Positions 23,178-31,603 of a stretch of DNA of 64,000 nucleotides are shown here, piece by piece; the stretch's first letter is position 1; each line of letters begins with the position of its first letter. Source of the DNA: Gemmatimonadota bacterium. GTDB taxonomy: Bacteria; Gemmatimonadota; Gemmatimonadetes; Gemmatimonadales; GWC2-71-9. Made by a program: the position numbers and the translations under genes. The DNA lies in contig VGVQ01000012.1 of the NCBI GenBank assembly GCA_016874005.1, positions 50,154-114,153 on the forward strand, read 5' to 3'. A model generated the notes under the pieces. The model did not search any database, was not told the origin of the DNA, and saw nothing but the letters and a program-made list of their open reading frames with translations.

Positions 23178-25384
23178 CAGTTCGCTCCTCCGGCATTGGC
23201 GGTTCGAGGAGCCGGCGCCGCGGGCGAGGCCGCGACCTTGATGTCCCGGCCAAGCCGCTGCAGATAGGCGATGATCGCGACCACCTCTCGGTCGGCGAGA
23301 TCGCTCGGTCCCCCTTGGGAGGCAATCGCGTCGGCCACCTGCTTGGCTTGACCGCGGGCCTGGTCCGGGGCGTTGCCGACCGCCTCGCCATACGGAACGC
23401 CCAGCATCGCCATCGCGTCGACCCGCTTCTGAATCCCCTCGAAGTCGAGACGGTTGGTGTGGAGCCAGGGATACGCCGGCATGGTGGACCGAGCGGTGAT
23501 CTGCGACGGATTGTCGAGATGGCGGAGGTGCCAGAGATCGGGATACTTGCCCCCGATCCGGGCGAGATCCGGACCGATCCGCCGCGACCCCCAAAGGAAA
23601 GGATGGTCGTATACGAACTCACCCGGCTTCGAGTACTCGCCATACCGCTCGGTCTCGTGCCGGAACGGCCGGACCATCTGCGAGTGGCAGTTGAAGCAGC
23701 CCTCCCGGATGTAGATGTCCCGGCCGGCGAGCTCGAGCGGAGTATACGGCTTCACCGACGCGATGGTCGGCACGTTCGACTTGATCAAGAAGGTCGGGAT
23801 GATCTCGAACAACGACGCCACGATCACCGCCACGGCGACGAGCACCGTGAAGGTGACCGGGAGGCCCTCCCAACGCCGGTGCCAGGCCGCTCGGCTGAAC
23901 GCGGCCCAGGCGCCGGCGGGAGCCGTGGCGGGCGCCGCGCGATAGACCGGGTCGAGCCGGGCCGCCTGAATCAGCGGCTCGTCATACTGAGCCGGTCGGG
24001 TCGCCCAGGTCTTGAAGATGTTGTACCCGAACATCCCCATCCCGACCAAGTAGAGCGTCCCGCCGACTGCCCGGAGCAGATACATCGGCATCAGCCGAAG
24101 GGTGGTCTCGATGAAATCAGGGAACTGGAGCCGCCCGGTCTCGTCAAATGCCCGCCACATCAATCCCTGGGTCAGGCCCGCGCTGTAGATCGCGGCGGCG
24201 TAGAGGATCATCCCGAAGGTCGCGAGCCAGAAATGCCACTCGGCCAACTTCATGCTGTGGAGCTTGGTCTGGAACAGCTTCGGCATCAACCAGTAGATCA
24301 TCCCGAAGGTCAGAAAGCCGTTCCAGCCCAACGCGCCGGTGTGCACGTGGGCGATGATCCAGTCGGTGTAGTGAGCCAGACCATTCACCGACTTGATCGA
24401 GAGCATCGGCCCCTCGAAGGTGGCCATCCCATATGCGGTCACCGCCACCACGAAGAACTTGAGGACCGGATCCTCGACGACCTTCCGCCACACCCCGCGA
24501 AGGGTCAGCAGCCCGTTGACCATCCCGCCCCACGAGGGCGCCCACAGCATCACCGAGAAGAGCATCCCCAGGGTCGAGGCCCATTCCGGCAAGGCGGTGT
24601 AATGGAGGTGGTGCGGGCCGGCCCAGATGTACATGAACACCAGGGTCCAGAAGTGGAGGATCGAAAGCCGGTAGCTGAAGACGGGGCGATCCGCGGCTTT
24701 GGGCATGAAGTAGTACATCAGGCCCAGGAACGGCGTGGTCAAGAAGAACGCCACGGCGTTGTGACCGTACCACCACTGCATGAAAGCGTCCTGCACCCCC
24801 GAGTAGATCGAGTAGCTCTTGAGGAAGCCGACCGGTACCGAGAGGTTGTTGAAGATGTGCAGGATCGCGACCGTGACGATCGAGGCGATGTAGAACCACA
24901 CCGCCACGTAGAGGTGGCGCTCCCGCCGCTTCGCGATGGTGCCGAAGAAGTTCACCGCGAAGACCACCCACACCACCGCGATCGCGATGTCGATCGGCCA
25001 CTCGAGCTCGGCGTATTCCTTCGCCTGGGTGAAGCCGAGCGGCAGCGTCAGGGCGGCCGAGACGATGATCAGCTGCCAGCCCCAGAAATGGATCTTGCTC
25101 AAGGTGTCGTTGAACATCCGGGCCTTGAGCAACCGCTGGGTCGAGTAATACGCCCCGGTGAAGAACGCGTTCCCCGCGAACGCGAAGATCACCGCATTGG
25201 TATGAAGGGGCCTCAACCGGCCGAAACTGGTCCAGGGCAGTCCCAGGTTGAGCGACGGATACGCCAGCTGGAGGGCGATGATGAGCCCCACCAGCATCCC
25301 GACGAATCCCCAAATGAAGGTGGCAAACAGGAACTTCCGGACAATGGCGTCATCGTAGCTGAACGTCTCGAGTTCGGCGTTCAT
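23177..25384 (-). CDS. ccoNO: Fused cbb3 oxidase subunits I and II (CcoNO)
   Basis: 735 residues. Residues 1-480 are CcoN: twelve helices with His61 (low-spin heme), His208 and His258-259 (CuB) and His346/348 (heme b3 side). Residues about 500-735 are CcoO: one helix (508-533) and a mono-heme domain with C563-F-N-C566-H567. CcoN and CcoO are normally separate genes; here they are one frame with a short Ala/Pro linker (480-500). The complex reduces O2 at low oxygen and pumps protons. First gene of the cco operon, with a related dyad upstream. Confidence 0.96.
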   Translation of the reverse strand: MNAELETFSYDDAIVRKFLFATFIWGFVGMLVGLIIALQLAYPSLNLGLPWTSFGRLRPLHTNAVIFAFAGNAFFTGAYYSTQRLLKARMFNDTLSKIHFWGWQLIIVSAALTLPLGFTQAKEYAELEWPIDIAIAVVWVVFAVNFFGTIAKRRERHLYVAVWFYIASIVTVAILHIFNNLSVPVGFLKSYSIYSGVQDAFMQWWYGHNAVAFFLTTPFLGLMYYFMPKAADRPVFSYRLSILHFWTLVFMYIWAGPHHLHYTALPEWASTLGMLFSVMLWAPSWGGMVNGLLTLRGVWRKVVEDPVLKFFVVAVTAYGMATFEGPMLSIKSVNGLAHYTDWIIAHVHTGALGWNGFLTFGMIYWLMPKLFQTKLHSMKLAEWHFWLATFGMILYAAAIYSAGLTQGLMWRAFDETGRLQFPDFIETTLRLMPMYLLRAVGGTLYLVGMGMFGYNIFKTWATRPAQYDEPLIQAARLDPVYRAAPATAPAGAWAAFSRAAWHRRWEGLPVTFTVLVAVAVIVASLFEIIPTFLIKSNVPTIASVKPYTPLELAGRDIYIREGCFNCHSQMVRPFRHETERYGEYSKPGEFVYDHPFLWGSRRIGPDLARIGGKYPDLWHLRHLDNPSQITARSTMPAYPWLHTNRLDFEGIQKRVDAMAMLGVPYGEAVGNAPDQARGQAKQVADAIASQGGPSDLADREVVAIIAYLQRLGRDIKVAASPAAPAPRTANAGGAN

Positions 25385-25461
25385 CCTCGCTCCAGTGTGG
25401 ACGGGTCAGGGAAACCGCGGAAAAACTGGCCTCGAACCTATGAAGACAACCTTAGCCCTCC

Positions 25462-25477
25462 GTGAAGGCGGCTTCAG
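25462..25477. promoter_or_regulatory. Dyad GTGAAG-N4-CTTCAG upstream of the cco operon
   Basis: GTGAAGGCGGCTTCAG lies 78 nt upstream of the ccoNO start. It shares both half sites with the nos upstream dyad at 6650-6665. Proposed as a common operator; not matched to a known regulator. Confidence 0.38.
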
Positions 25478-25589
25478 AGAAGCTCCAATGTCCTTGGGAT
25501 GTCGCATCTTAGCTGGACGACCCCCGCATTTGTCGCCGCCGCCGATCGGCTCGACGTCCGGGATGCGGGATCAGTCCAAAGATACTGCC

Positions 25590-26240
25590 TCAGGAGCCCG
25601 GCGGGTCCTCCGTTGCCGATGCCTTGAGTTCGCCGAGTTCCCGCTTCGCGGCGGCGCCCGCGCGGGTGTTGCGGTATCGATCCGCGAACCGGGCCAACTC
25701 CGCCATCAGACGGCCGCGCTCGCCTTGACGCCGGTAGAGATCGATCAACCCGTTCGAGGCCCGAAACACCTGGTCCGGGGTGGCCGCGCCAATCAACACC
25801 TCTCGATACTTCGCTTCGGCCGTGGCGGCGTCGGCGAGGTGAGTTGCCGCGAGGTCAGCGAGGGTCAGGCGAAGGTCGTGATCGGTCGGGTTGGCTTCCA
25901 AACGGCTGGCGAGGGCGGCTCCTGCTTCGCGGTACCGGCCCGCGGCAATCAGCGACTCCTCGAACGACGTCGAGGCACGGGGCGGGGACGACCCGGCGCT
26001 GGTCAAAGCCGTCACCAATCCGTGGCTCGCCTTGCCGATGACGAAGAAGCTGACGGCCCCCAGCCCGGCCCCGATGGCGGCCACCGTCACCGCCACGCCT
26101 AACGCGGCGCCGATCCCGTAACCACGGGTCTCCATCAGGTACACCGCCACCAGGCCGCCGAAGACGAGCCCCGCCGCCGCCGGAAACAGGATCGAGCGGA
26201 TCCTGAAGAGCCGGTCGGCGGCGTCCGGGGTCAGGTTCAC
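25590..26240 (-). CDS. Membrane protein with tetratricopeptide-like tail
   Basis: 216 residues from a GTG at 26240 that overlaps the upstream stop (GTGA). Two helices near the N-terminus (about 12-35 and 42-68) form a hairpin, followed by an Ala-rich helical region with TPR-like spacing (FEESLIAAGRYREAGAALASRLEANPTDHDLRLTLADL). Probably a membrane-anchored scaffold. Function unknown; co-transcribed with the larger TPR lipoprotein upstream. Confidence 0.65.
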   Translation of the reverse strand: MNLTPDAADRLFRIRSILFPAAAGLVFGGLVAVYLMETRGYGIGAALGVAVTVAAIGAGLGAVSFFVIGKASHGLVTALTSAGSSPPRASTSFEESLIAAGRYREAGAALASRLEANPTDHDLRLTLADLAATHLADAATAEAKYREVLIGAATPDQVFRASNGLIDLYRRQGERGRLMAELARFADRYRNTRAGAAAKRELGELKASATEDPPGS

Positions 26241-27826
26241 GGGTGTGCCCGAGCGACCTCGTTCCCCGCGTACTCGACGGCGCTCGCCAGCTGCCGGGCG
26301 ATCTCGGCGTCCGTCTTCCCCTGGGCCGTGAGGCTTTGGGAGAGGCCGGCGAGGGCCCACACGTTGCCTGGGAACCGGGCCAGATCCTCCCGGAACACCC
26401 GCTCCGCCGCGGCTGGCTGCTTGGCATCAAGCAACAAGGTGCCCAAGGCGTGGCGGACCGGCTCGATCCACCACGGCGGTTCCATGTAGGTGAAGGCGTC
26501 CTCGATCGCCATCGCGGCCCGGAAGTGGCGCTCCGCTTCGGCGTGTTTGCCCTGTCGAGCGGCGACCTCGCCAGCGAGAGAATGGTGCGCCGTGGCCACG
26601 ATGTTTTTCGCGATCTCGGACAAGTTGCCGCCACCTCGGCTCTCGATCGCGCCGAGCAGGGCGCTCGCCTCGGCGAATTTGCCGGTGGCGGCGAGGGCCG
26701 TGCCGCGGGCGTATTCCGCCACCGCCCGCCCGACCGGCAGCGTCGTGTCCGGTAACGGAAGCGAGAGCAGGGCATCCCACCGCCCGAATTTCTGCAGCAT
26801 CAAGTGCTCGAACGCCAGCAGGGGCTGGAATTCCGGCATTGCGGCAGCGCCCTCGACCGGCATCGTCTCCACGGTCCGGCGCGCCGCCTTCATCGCCAAC
26901 TCGGTTCGGCCCGCCAGCAGTGCCGCAAAGCCGAGGAAGTGGTAGTTGTGCGGCACATAGAGTGCCGCGTACATCGGCGAGACTCGCTCGGAAATGGCCA
27001 AGGTCGAGTCGGCGTGGGTGGCGTGCTCGTTGTGTTCGATCGCCTCGCGGTAGCGGCCCACCCGGACGTAGATGTGCGAGGGCATGTGCACCAAGTGCCC
27101 CGCGCCCGGCATCAACTTGGCCAGCCGCTCGGCACAAGCGACCGCGCGGGCCGGTTCGGTCGCCTCGACGGCGTGGATGTAGAGATGGCAGGCGCCTGGA
27201 TGGGTCGAGTCGGCCGCGATGGCGCGCTCCAACTCTCCTACCAACGTTTCGGTGCCCGGACGTGGCTTGCCGATTCCCTCCCAGTAGTCCCACGGGCGCA
27301 GGTTCATCCGGGCGTCGGCGTGAATCGTCGCCGCCTCGAGGTCATCCGGGTACTTCGCTGCCAGCGCTTCCATTGCCTGGGCAAATGCGCTGTCGAGCCC
27401 GGGTCGCGGGGCCACGGGGCTGTCGCCGTAACGCTGCGCCATGGCCTCGATGAAATCCCGCTCCTTGGCCGACACCCCGGCCGCAGCCGCCCGGGCCTTG
27501 CCGATCGCGGCGATCGCGGCCGCCGCCGCGGTCGAGTCCATCGGGGCATTGATGTTCGGACCCAATGCGTAGGCGATACCCCAGAAGCACATCGCGCAGC
27601 TGGGGTCGAGCCGAGCCGCCTCCTCGAATGAGGCTACCGCCTCGGCGTGATTGAAGGCGTAGGTGAGGCGGATCCCCTGGTCGAAGTACCGCTGAGCCTG
27701 GGCCTTCTTGGTCGTGACGGGAACGTGAAAGTCACCCAGGTTGTCGTACAGCGGAGCCCCCGGCGAGGGTGGTTCGCTTGCCCTGGCGCACCCGGCGATC
27801 AGCGCCAGTATCCACAGTCGTCGCAT
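26237..27826 (-). CDS. TPR-repeat lipoprotein
   Basis: 529 residues. The ATG at 27826 is chosen over a longer frame because GGAGG lies upstream and it opens a lipoprotein signal (MRRLWILALIAGC). The rest is TPR-type helical repeats: YFDQGIRLTYAFNHAEAVASFEEAARLDPSCAMCFWGIAYALGPNIN is the hallmark start of a widespread family of uncharacterised TPR proteins, and a HMPSHIYVRVGRY motif occurs mid-protein. Function unknown; likely a periplasmic or outer-membrane scaffold. Confidence 0.82.
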   Translation of the reverse strand: MRRLWILALIAGCARASEPPSPGAPLYDNLGDFHVPVTTKKAQAQRYFDQGIRLTYAFNHAEAVASFEEAARLDPSCAMCFWGIAYALGPNINAPMDSTAAAAAIAAIGKARAAAAGVSAKERDFIEAMAQRYGDSPVAPRPGLDSAFAQAMEALAAKYPDDLEAATIHADARMNLRPWDYWEGIGKPRPGTETLVGELERAIAADSTHPGACHLYIHAVEATEPARAVACAERLAKLMPGAGHLVHMPSHIYVRVGRYREAIEHNEHATHADSTLAISERVSPMYAALYVPHNYHFLGFAALLAGRTELAMKAARRTVETMPVEGAAAMPEFQPLLAFEHLMLQKFGRWDALLSLPLPDTTLPVGRAVAEYARGTALAATGKFAEASALLGAIESRGGGNLSEIAKNIVATAHHSLAGEVAARQGKHAEAERHFRAAMAIEDAFTYMEPPWWIEPVRHALGTLLLDAKQPAAAERVFREDLARFPGNVWALAGLSQSLTAQGKTDAEIARQLASAVEYAGNEVARAHP

Positions 27827-27989
27827 CGGTCGGTCCTCCACTCGAGGTGTCGCTGAATAACCTGGCATTCCGCGCTCGGCAGCACCAGGGGTCGGCCGCC
27901 CCAACGCGGCCCGGAAAGACCCGAGGCGTCCGTCGGTCGGGCGGCTGCCCGCTTTCGCGCCGGGTCCGGAGCGGATAAGATGGGCCCCC

Positions 27990-28388
27990 ATGGCGTTGCC
28001 GATCCTTCCAAGTCTGCCTTGCTTCCCGTGCCCACACCAGGCTGCCTGCTGCGCTTACGGCGCGACAGTGAGCGAGGACGAGGCGGCGGCCATCGAGCGC
28101 GATTTCGGTGCGGGCAAGGTCTACCGCACTCGCTGGGGTGAGATCCGGACCCGGGTTCGCGGGGGACGCTGCGTCTTCTTCGTCGACGGGGGCTGCGCGG
28201 TGCACGATCGAACCTACTACCCGTCGGTGTGCCGAGGTTTCCCGTGGGTCGATGCCGAGACGGGCGGCCCTTACCAATACGATCGAACCATCTGTCCCGA
28301 GTTTCTCTCGAGGCCCGAGCTGCTCGAGGTGTATCCGCCGGCCGCGACGAGCCAATCGGCTGCCGGCGCGAGCCCGAGCCCGGGGTAA
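27990..28388 (+). CDS. YkgJ-family cysteine-cluster protein
   Basis: 132 residues with the YkgJ/CxxCxxCC zinc- or iron-cluster pattern: CFPCPHQAACC near the N-terminus, then C(VFF) and CAVHDRTYYPSVCRGFPW, and a last Cys in TICPEF. The family is widespread and its function unknown. The C-terminus is a short Ser/Ala tail. Single gene between divergently oriented neighbours. Confidence 0.8.
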   Translation: MALPILPSLPCFPCPHQAACCAYGATVSEDEAAAIERDFGAGKVYRTRWGEIRTRVRGGRCVFFVDGGCAVHDRTYYPSVCRGFPWVDAETGGPYQYDRTICPEFLSRPELLEVYPPAATSQSAAGASPSPG

Positions 28389-28732
28389 GGCTCAACTGAT
28401 TAGTTGCGCCCTTTCCGGAGCTCCGGCGTCCACACCTCCACCACCCGACCGTCCAAGTCGACGATCCAGTTCGCGGCCAAGAACGTTGGCTGCGCGGGCC
28501 CAGACGCTGTCGGCGGCTGAGAAGTCGCCGGGGCGACGCCGACGGGCGAATCCCGGACTTGGGAATGCGAGGCCACGAACGACGGGGATCTCGACCCGGG
28601 CAGCATCAAGGCGAGTCAATGGACCTGGCCAGGCCCCCCCGTCGCCTGAACTGTCATGGCGGCGTCATTGTGCTGATACGCTCAGGCGGAAGGGCGGGCG
28701 TAGCTTCGAACTGCCCCCCGAACGGAGAAGCC
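28389..28732. other. Intergenic stretch with a Uma2 remnant
   Basis: No intact gene is seen. Positions 28423-28476 match 30443-30496 at 50 of 54 bases. On the minus strand they encode NWIVDLDGRVVEVWTP, the C-terminal Uma2 motif, followed after a few codons by a stop near 28400. The rest shows only short antisense frames. Confidence 0.5.
28400..28480 (-). pseudogene. Uma2 endonuclease fragment
   Basis: About 27 codons of the C-terminal half of a Uma2 (DUF820) protein: the motif WIVDLDGRVVEVW is clear, but the catalytic N-terminal part and the far C-terminus are missing. A longer, also truncated copy sits 2 kb away at 30330-30690 in the same orientation. Confidence 0.55.
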
Positions 28733-29305
28733 ATGACCGGGTACAACTTCACCGACGAGGTCCGCCGCGCGCTGCAGGCCGCCAGGGAACGGGCGGCTGA
28801 ACGCGGGAGCGAGCAAGTCACGCCAGCCCACCTCTTCCTTGGCGTCACGAGTCGTCCAGGTCCGGTGTGTACGGCGATGCTGACGGACCTCGGTGCGGAC
28901 CCGAGCACGATCAGCGACCGGATTGCGGCGACCCTTCCTCGCGCGGCAAACCGAGCTAGCCCAGCCCCTCTCGACCTGCCTTATACCCGCTCGGCGAAAC
29001 AGATCTTAGAGGCGGCGATGAGCGAGGCGCGCGAGCTTGGTCACGGGTATGTTGGTGCCGAGCATTTGCTGCTCGCGTTCCTGACCTCGCGCTCTCCGTT
29101 GGCGACGACGCTGGAACAGGCTGGCCTCACGCTGCCTCAAGCGCGAATCGCATTGCTAGCTCATGCGCCCGGCGGGACGGCCGTCCCAGCACGGGAACGG
29201 ATCGAGACTCCGAGCGTTCCGCGCGCTGATGCGGTCGCGCGAGCGGTGGCGTTCGTGGCTCTTGGTGTGGCCCTCGCCGCGCTGGCGGCGGCGCTTGCCA
29301 AGTAG
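28733..29305 (+). CDS. Stand-alone Clp N-domain protein with C-terminal membrane helix
   Basis: 190 residues from the ATG at 28733 (GGAGAAG upstream). Residues 1-140 are a double Clp-N repeat (FTDEVRRALQAARERAAERGSEQVTPAHLFLGV; SAKQILEAAMSEARELGHGYVGAEHLLLAFL) as in ClpA/ClpC, where this domain binds adaptors or substrates. There is no AAA+ module. Residues about 168-190 form a hydrophobic tail (AVAFVALGVALAALAAALAK) likely to anchor it in the membrane. It may recruit clients or adaptors at the membrane; this is inferred. Confidence 0.85.
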   Translation: MTGYNFTDEVRRALQAARERAAERGSEQVTPAHLFLGVTSRPGPVCTAMLTDLGADPSTISDRIAATLPRAANRASPAPLDLPYTRSAKQILEAAMSEARELGHGYVGAEHLLLAFLTSRSPLATTLEQAGLTLPQARIALLAHAPGGTAVPARERIETPSVPRADAVARAVAFVALGVALAALAAALAK

Positions 29306-29413
29306 CTTTGTTGGGCCGCGCCGCCCGCCGGCGCCATCGTCATTCGCCATGACGTTGAAGACGCGAAGCATCGAGTGCCGGCATCCTATCTGCCAGTGGA
29401 CTAGATTTCTCCC

Positions 29414-29707
29414 ATGGAATCCCCTGGCATGACGGCCGACGACGGAGGACTCCCGGGCGCGGACCTGGTCGGGCAGGGGCTCCGCGACCTGGCGCAGGGC
29501 GTAGAGACCAATGAGTCATTGCTCGTCTCGATCGGGGCCCCCCGCTTGCGTGCCCTGGGCCTTCATGTTGCGACCCCGTTCGACGACGCCGAGCTTCGGT
29601 TGTATGGTCGCCTGGCTTCGCAGTATGGGGCGGCGGCCCATAGCAAGTACAATGCGCTGGTACGCCGGATGGTCAGCTATCAGCGAGCGGCCGCGTGCGG
29701 GAGGTAG
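29414..29707 (+). CDS. Small protein preceding a nucleotidyltransferase gene
   Basis: 97 residues, mostly helical, no recognised family. The C-terminal half (YGRLASQYGAAAHSKYNALVRRMVSYQRAA) looks like a small helical bundle. It overlaps the next start by 13 nt. Together they resemble two-gene modules in which a small antitoxin-like protein precedes a nucleotidyltransferase. An ATG at 29429 is an alternative start. Not recognised further. Confidence 0.55.
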   Translation: MESPGMTADDGGLPGADLVGQGLRDLAQGVETNESLLVSIGAPRLRALGLHVATPFDDAELRLYGRLASQYGAAAHSKYNALVRRMVSYQRAAACGR

Positions 29708-30216
29708 CGGACCGCGGGCGCATCGAGGCCTTCTTGTCGACTCTGGCGCGGGAGGCCACCAGCGACACGAACGTCTACCTGGTTGGCGGCACCAGCGCAG
29801 TGCTGGTGGGGTGGCGTGATACCACCATCGATGTCGATCTCGTCATCCGTCCCGAATCGGACGCGATGATGCGGGCGATTCCGATGCTGAAGGACCGGCT
29901 CCAACTCAACGTGGAAATCGCCTCGCCGGATCAGTTCATCCCGGTGCCCCCGGGATGGGAAGAGCGCAGCCCGGTCATCACCAGGATCGGCCGGGTGACG
30001 TTCCGGCATTACGACTTCTGCGCCCAGGCTCTCGCTAAGATCGAGCGCGGTCACACCCGCGACCTGGCGGACGTGAGTGCAATGCGTGCGCGAGGCTTGA
30101 TCGATCCCGCGGCTGTGCGGGAGCAGTTTGCGAGGATGGAGCCCCACCTTTACCGCTTCCCCGCCATCGATCCCGCCTCGTTCCGGCGGGCGGTCGATGC
30201 GGTGTTCCCCCCCTGA
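29695..30216 (+). CDS. Nucleotidyltransferase-fold protein (DUF6036/AbiEii-like)
   Basis: 173 residues from a GTG. The nucleotidyltransferase core is seen in VYLVGGTSAVLVGWRDTTIDVDLVI, with GG(T/S) then D-x-D, and a later helical region (FCAQALAKIERGHTRDLADVSAMRARGLID) that fits DUF6036-type families. Such proteins are often the toxin or modifier half of toxin-antitoxin or phage-defence pairs. Here it follows and overlaps the 97-residue gene. A second, unrelated-looking module of the same layout lies at 58.5-59.3 kb. Confidence 0.75.
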   Translation: MREVADRGRIEAFLSTLAREATSDTNVYLVGGTSAVLVGWRDTTIDVDLVIRPESDAMMRAIPMLKDRLQLNVEIASPDQFIPVPPGWEERSPVITRIGRVTFRHYDFCAQALAKIERGHTRDLADVSAMRARGLIDPAAVREQFARMEPHLYRFPAIDPASFRRAVDAVFPP

Positions 30217-30329
30217 CGACGCCTGGATGCCGATGGCCGTCGCAGGCTGAACCGAACGGGGCCGCGTGGCGGGTGCGAGGATGGGTCAACCGGTTGACTG
30301 GGCGGCGGACCCCGTTCGAGCCGCGGTCA

Positions 30330-30690
30330 TCACTCACTCCAGATCTGGCGGAACACTCCCGGAAGGTCCACGACTAGCGGCGGCGTGGCGCCGTCGGGCT
30401 GCCAGGCGAGCGACTCGACCGCGATGACCGGCGCGGTGGCCGCCGGCGTCCACACCTCCACCACCCGAGCGTCCAGATCGACGATCCAGTACGCGGGCAC
30501 CCCGGAGCGCTGGTAGCGCCGCCGTTTGGTCACCCGATCGTGACGGGCCGTCGACGGCGAGAGTACCCCGACGACCAGCGACGGAACGCCGACTTGAGCC
30601 CACTCGCGAAACGGCCGGTCGGTTGATTCGCGGACAACGAACACATCTGGTTGTAGCAGCGGCGCGGCCCCTGACGATCGCCGCGCTCGG
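30330..30690 (-). pseudogene. Truncated Uma2-family endonuclease
   Basis: The minus strand encodes the C-terminal two thirds of a Uma2 protein: LLQPDVFVVR, EWAQVGVPSLVVGVLSPSTARHDRVTKR, WIVDLDARVVEVW and a regular C-terminus. The N-terminal part (the usual start and YELIDGEL-like region) is missing: the same frame upstream of about 30690 does not look like Uma2. A start at GTG 30644 would give a 104-residue piece. Probably inactive. Confidence 0.65.
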
Positions 30691-30850
30691 AATGGGGGTG
30701 GACGCGACCTGCCTAACGTCGCGGATCAGCTCTGCGCGGTGGCAGGCGAGACCCCGGGGATCCAGAGGCGAGCATTGACTGAGTAGCCGACTCGCGCTGC
30801 CAGCAGATCCCCGCCTCGCTATCTTGGCCGTACCACATTCCGGGGTCTTC

Positions 30851-31603
30851 ATGGCCAGGGCGCTCACCTCCCGCCGCAGGCAGAGTCTGCTGCTTGGCGC
30901 GATCATCTACGGGGGCCTGGCTTCGGCGCCCGCCGAAAGCCCCGCTCAGGCAGAGCCCTGTCTTGCTGTGATCGGCACCGGTGACATGGGCGGAGGCATC
31001 GGTCAGCGGCTCGGCCAACGCGGCCGGCGAGTGGTGTTCGGTTCGCGGAACCCTTCCGATCCGCGGGTGCAGAGGCTCGTCCAGGCAACCGGGAGCGGAG
31101 CCAGTGCAGCGACTCCGGCGGAGGCGGCGGCCCGGTGCCCTCATCTGCTATTTGCGGTTCCGTGGGAGGCCGCGGAATCTGCCATTCGATCGCTCGGCGA
31201 CCTCACGGGCAAGATCCTCCTCGATGTCACCAACCCCTTGATGGTTCGCGAGGGACGAGTCGAAGCGCTCCCGGCGTCGGGGTCGGGCTCCGAGCAACTG
31301 CGGGCCTGGGCACCGGGTGTCCGGGTTGTCAAGGTCTTCAACACGATCAATGTTGCGGTGATCCTGGATCCGGCCTTGGCTGGCGGGCCGGTCAGCATCC
31401 CGCTCTCATCGGATGATCCGGAGGCTATCGCGGTGGCCGAAGAGATCGTCAAGCAGTTCGGTCACGATCCGGTGCTCGTTGGGGGTCTCGCCACCGCGCG
31501 GTACACCGAGGGGATGGCGATGTTGTACGTCAATCAGTTGATCAGCCGGCGGACGCCGTTCGAGTTTCGGTTGGTACCGCGTAGCCGCCCGACTCAGCGT
31601 TAG
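30851..31603 (+). CDS. Exported NADP/F420-reductase-like oxidoreductase
   Basis: About 250 residues. The ATG at 30851 starts a signal with a triple Arg (MARALTSRRRQSLLLGAIIYG), which suggests export, possibly by Tat. The mature part is an NADP-binding Rossmann fold of the F420-dependent reductase/ProC-like family: AVIGTGDMGGGIGQRL, RVVFGSRNP, DVTNPL and VVKVFNTIN. Such enzymes are normally cytoplasmic, so export is odd; Tat would allow export with cofactor bound. Substrate unknown. Single gene. Confidence 0.72.
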   Translation: MARALTSRRRQSLLLGAIIYGGLASAPAESPAQAEPCLAVIGTGDMGGGIGQRLGQRGRRVVFGSRNPSDPRVQRLVQATGSGASAATPAEAAARCPHLLFAVPWEAAESAIRSLGDLTGKILLDVTNPLMVREGRVEALPASGSGSEQLRAWAPGVRVVKVFNTINVAVILDPALAGGPVSIPLSSDDPEAIAVAEEIVKQFGHDPVLVGGLATARYTEGMAMLYVNQLISRRTPFEFRLVPRSRPTQR

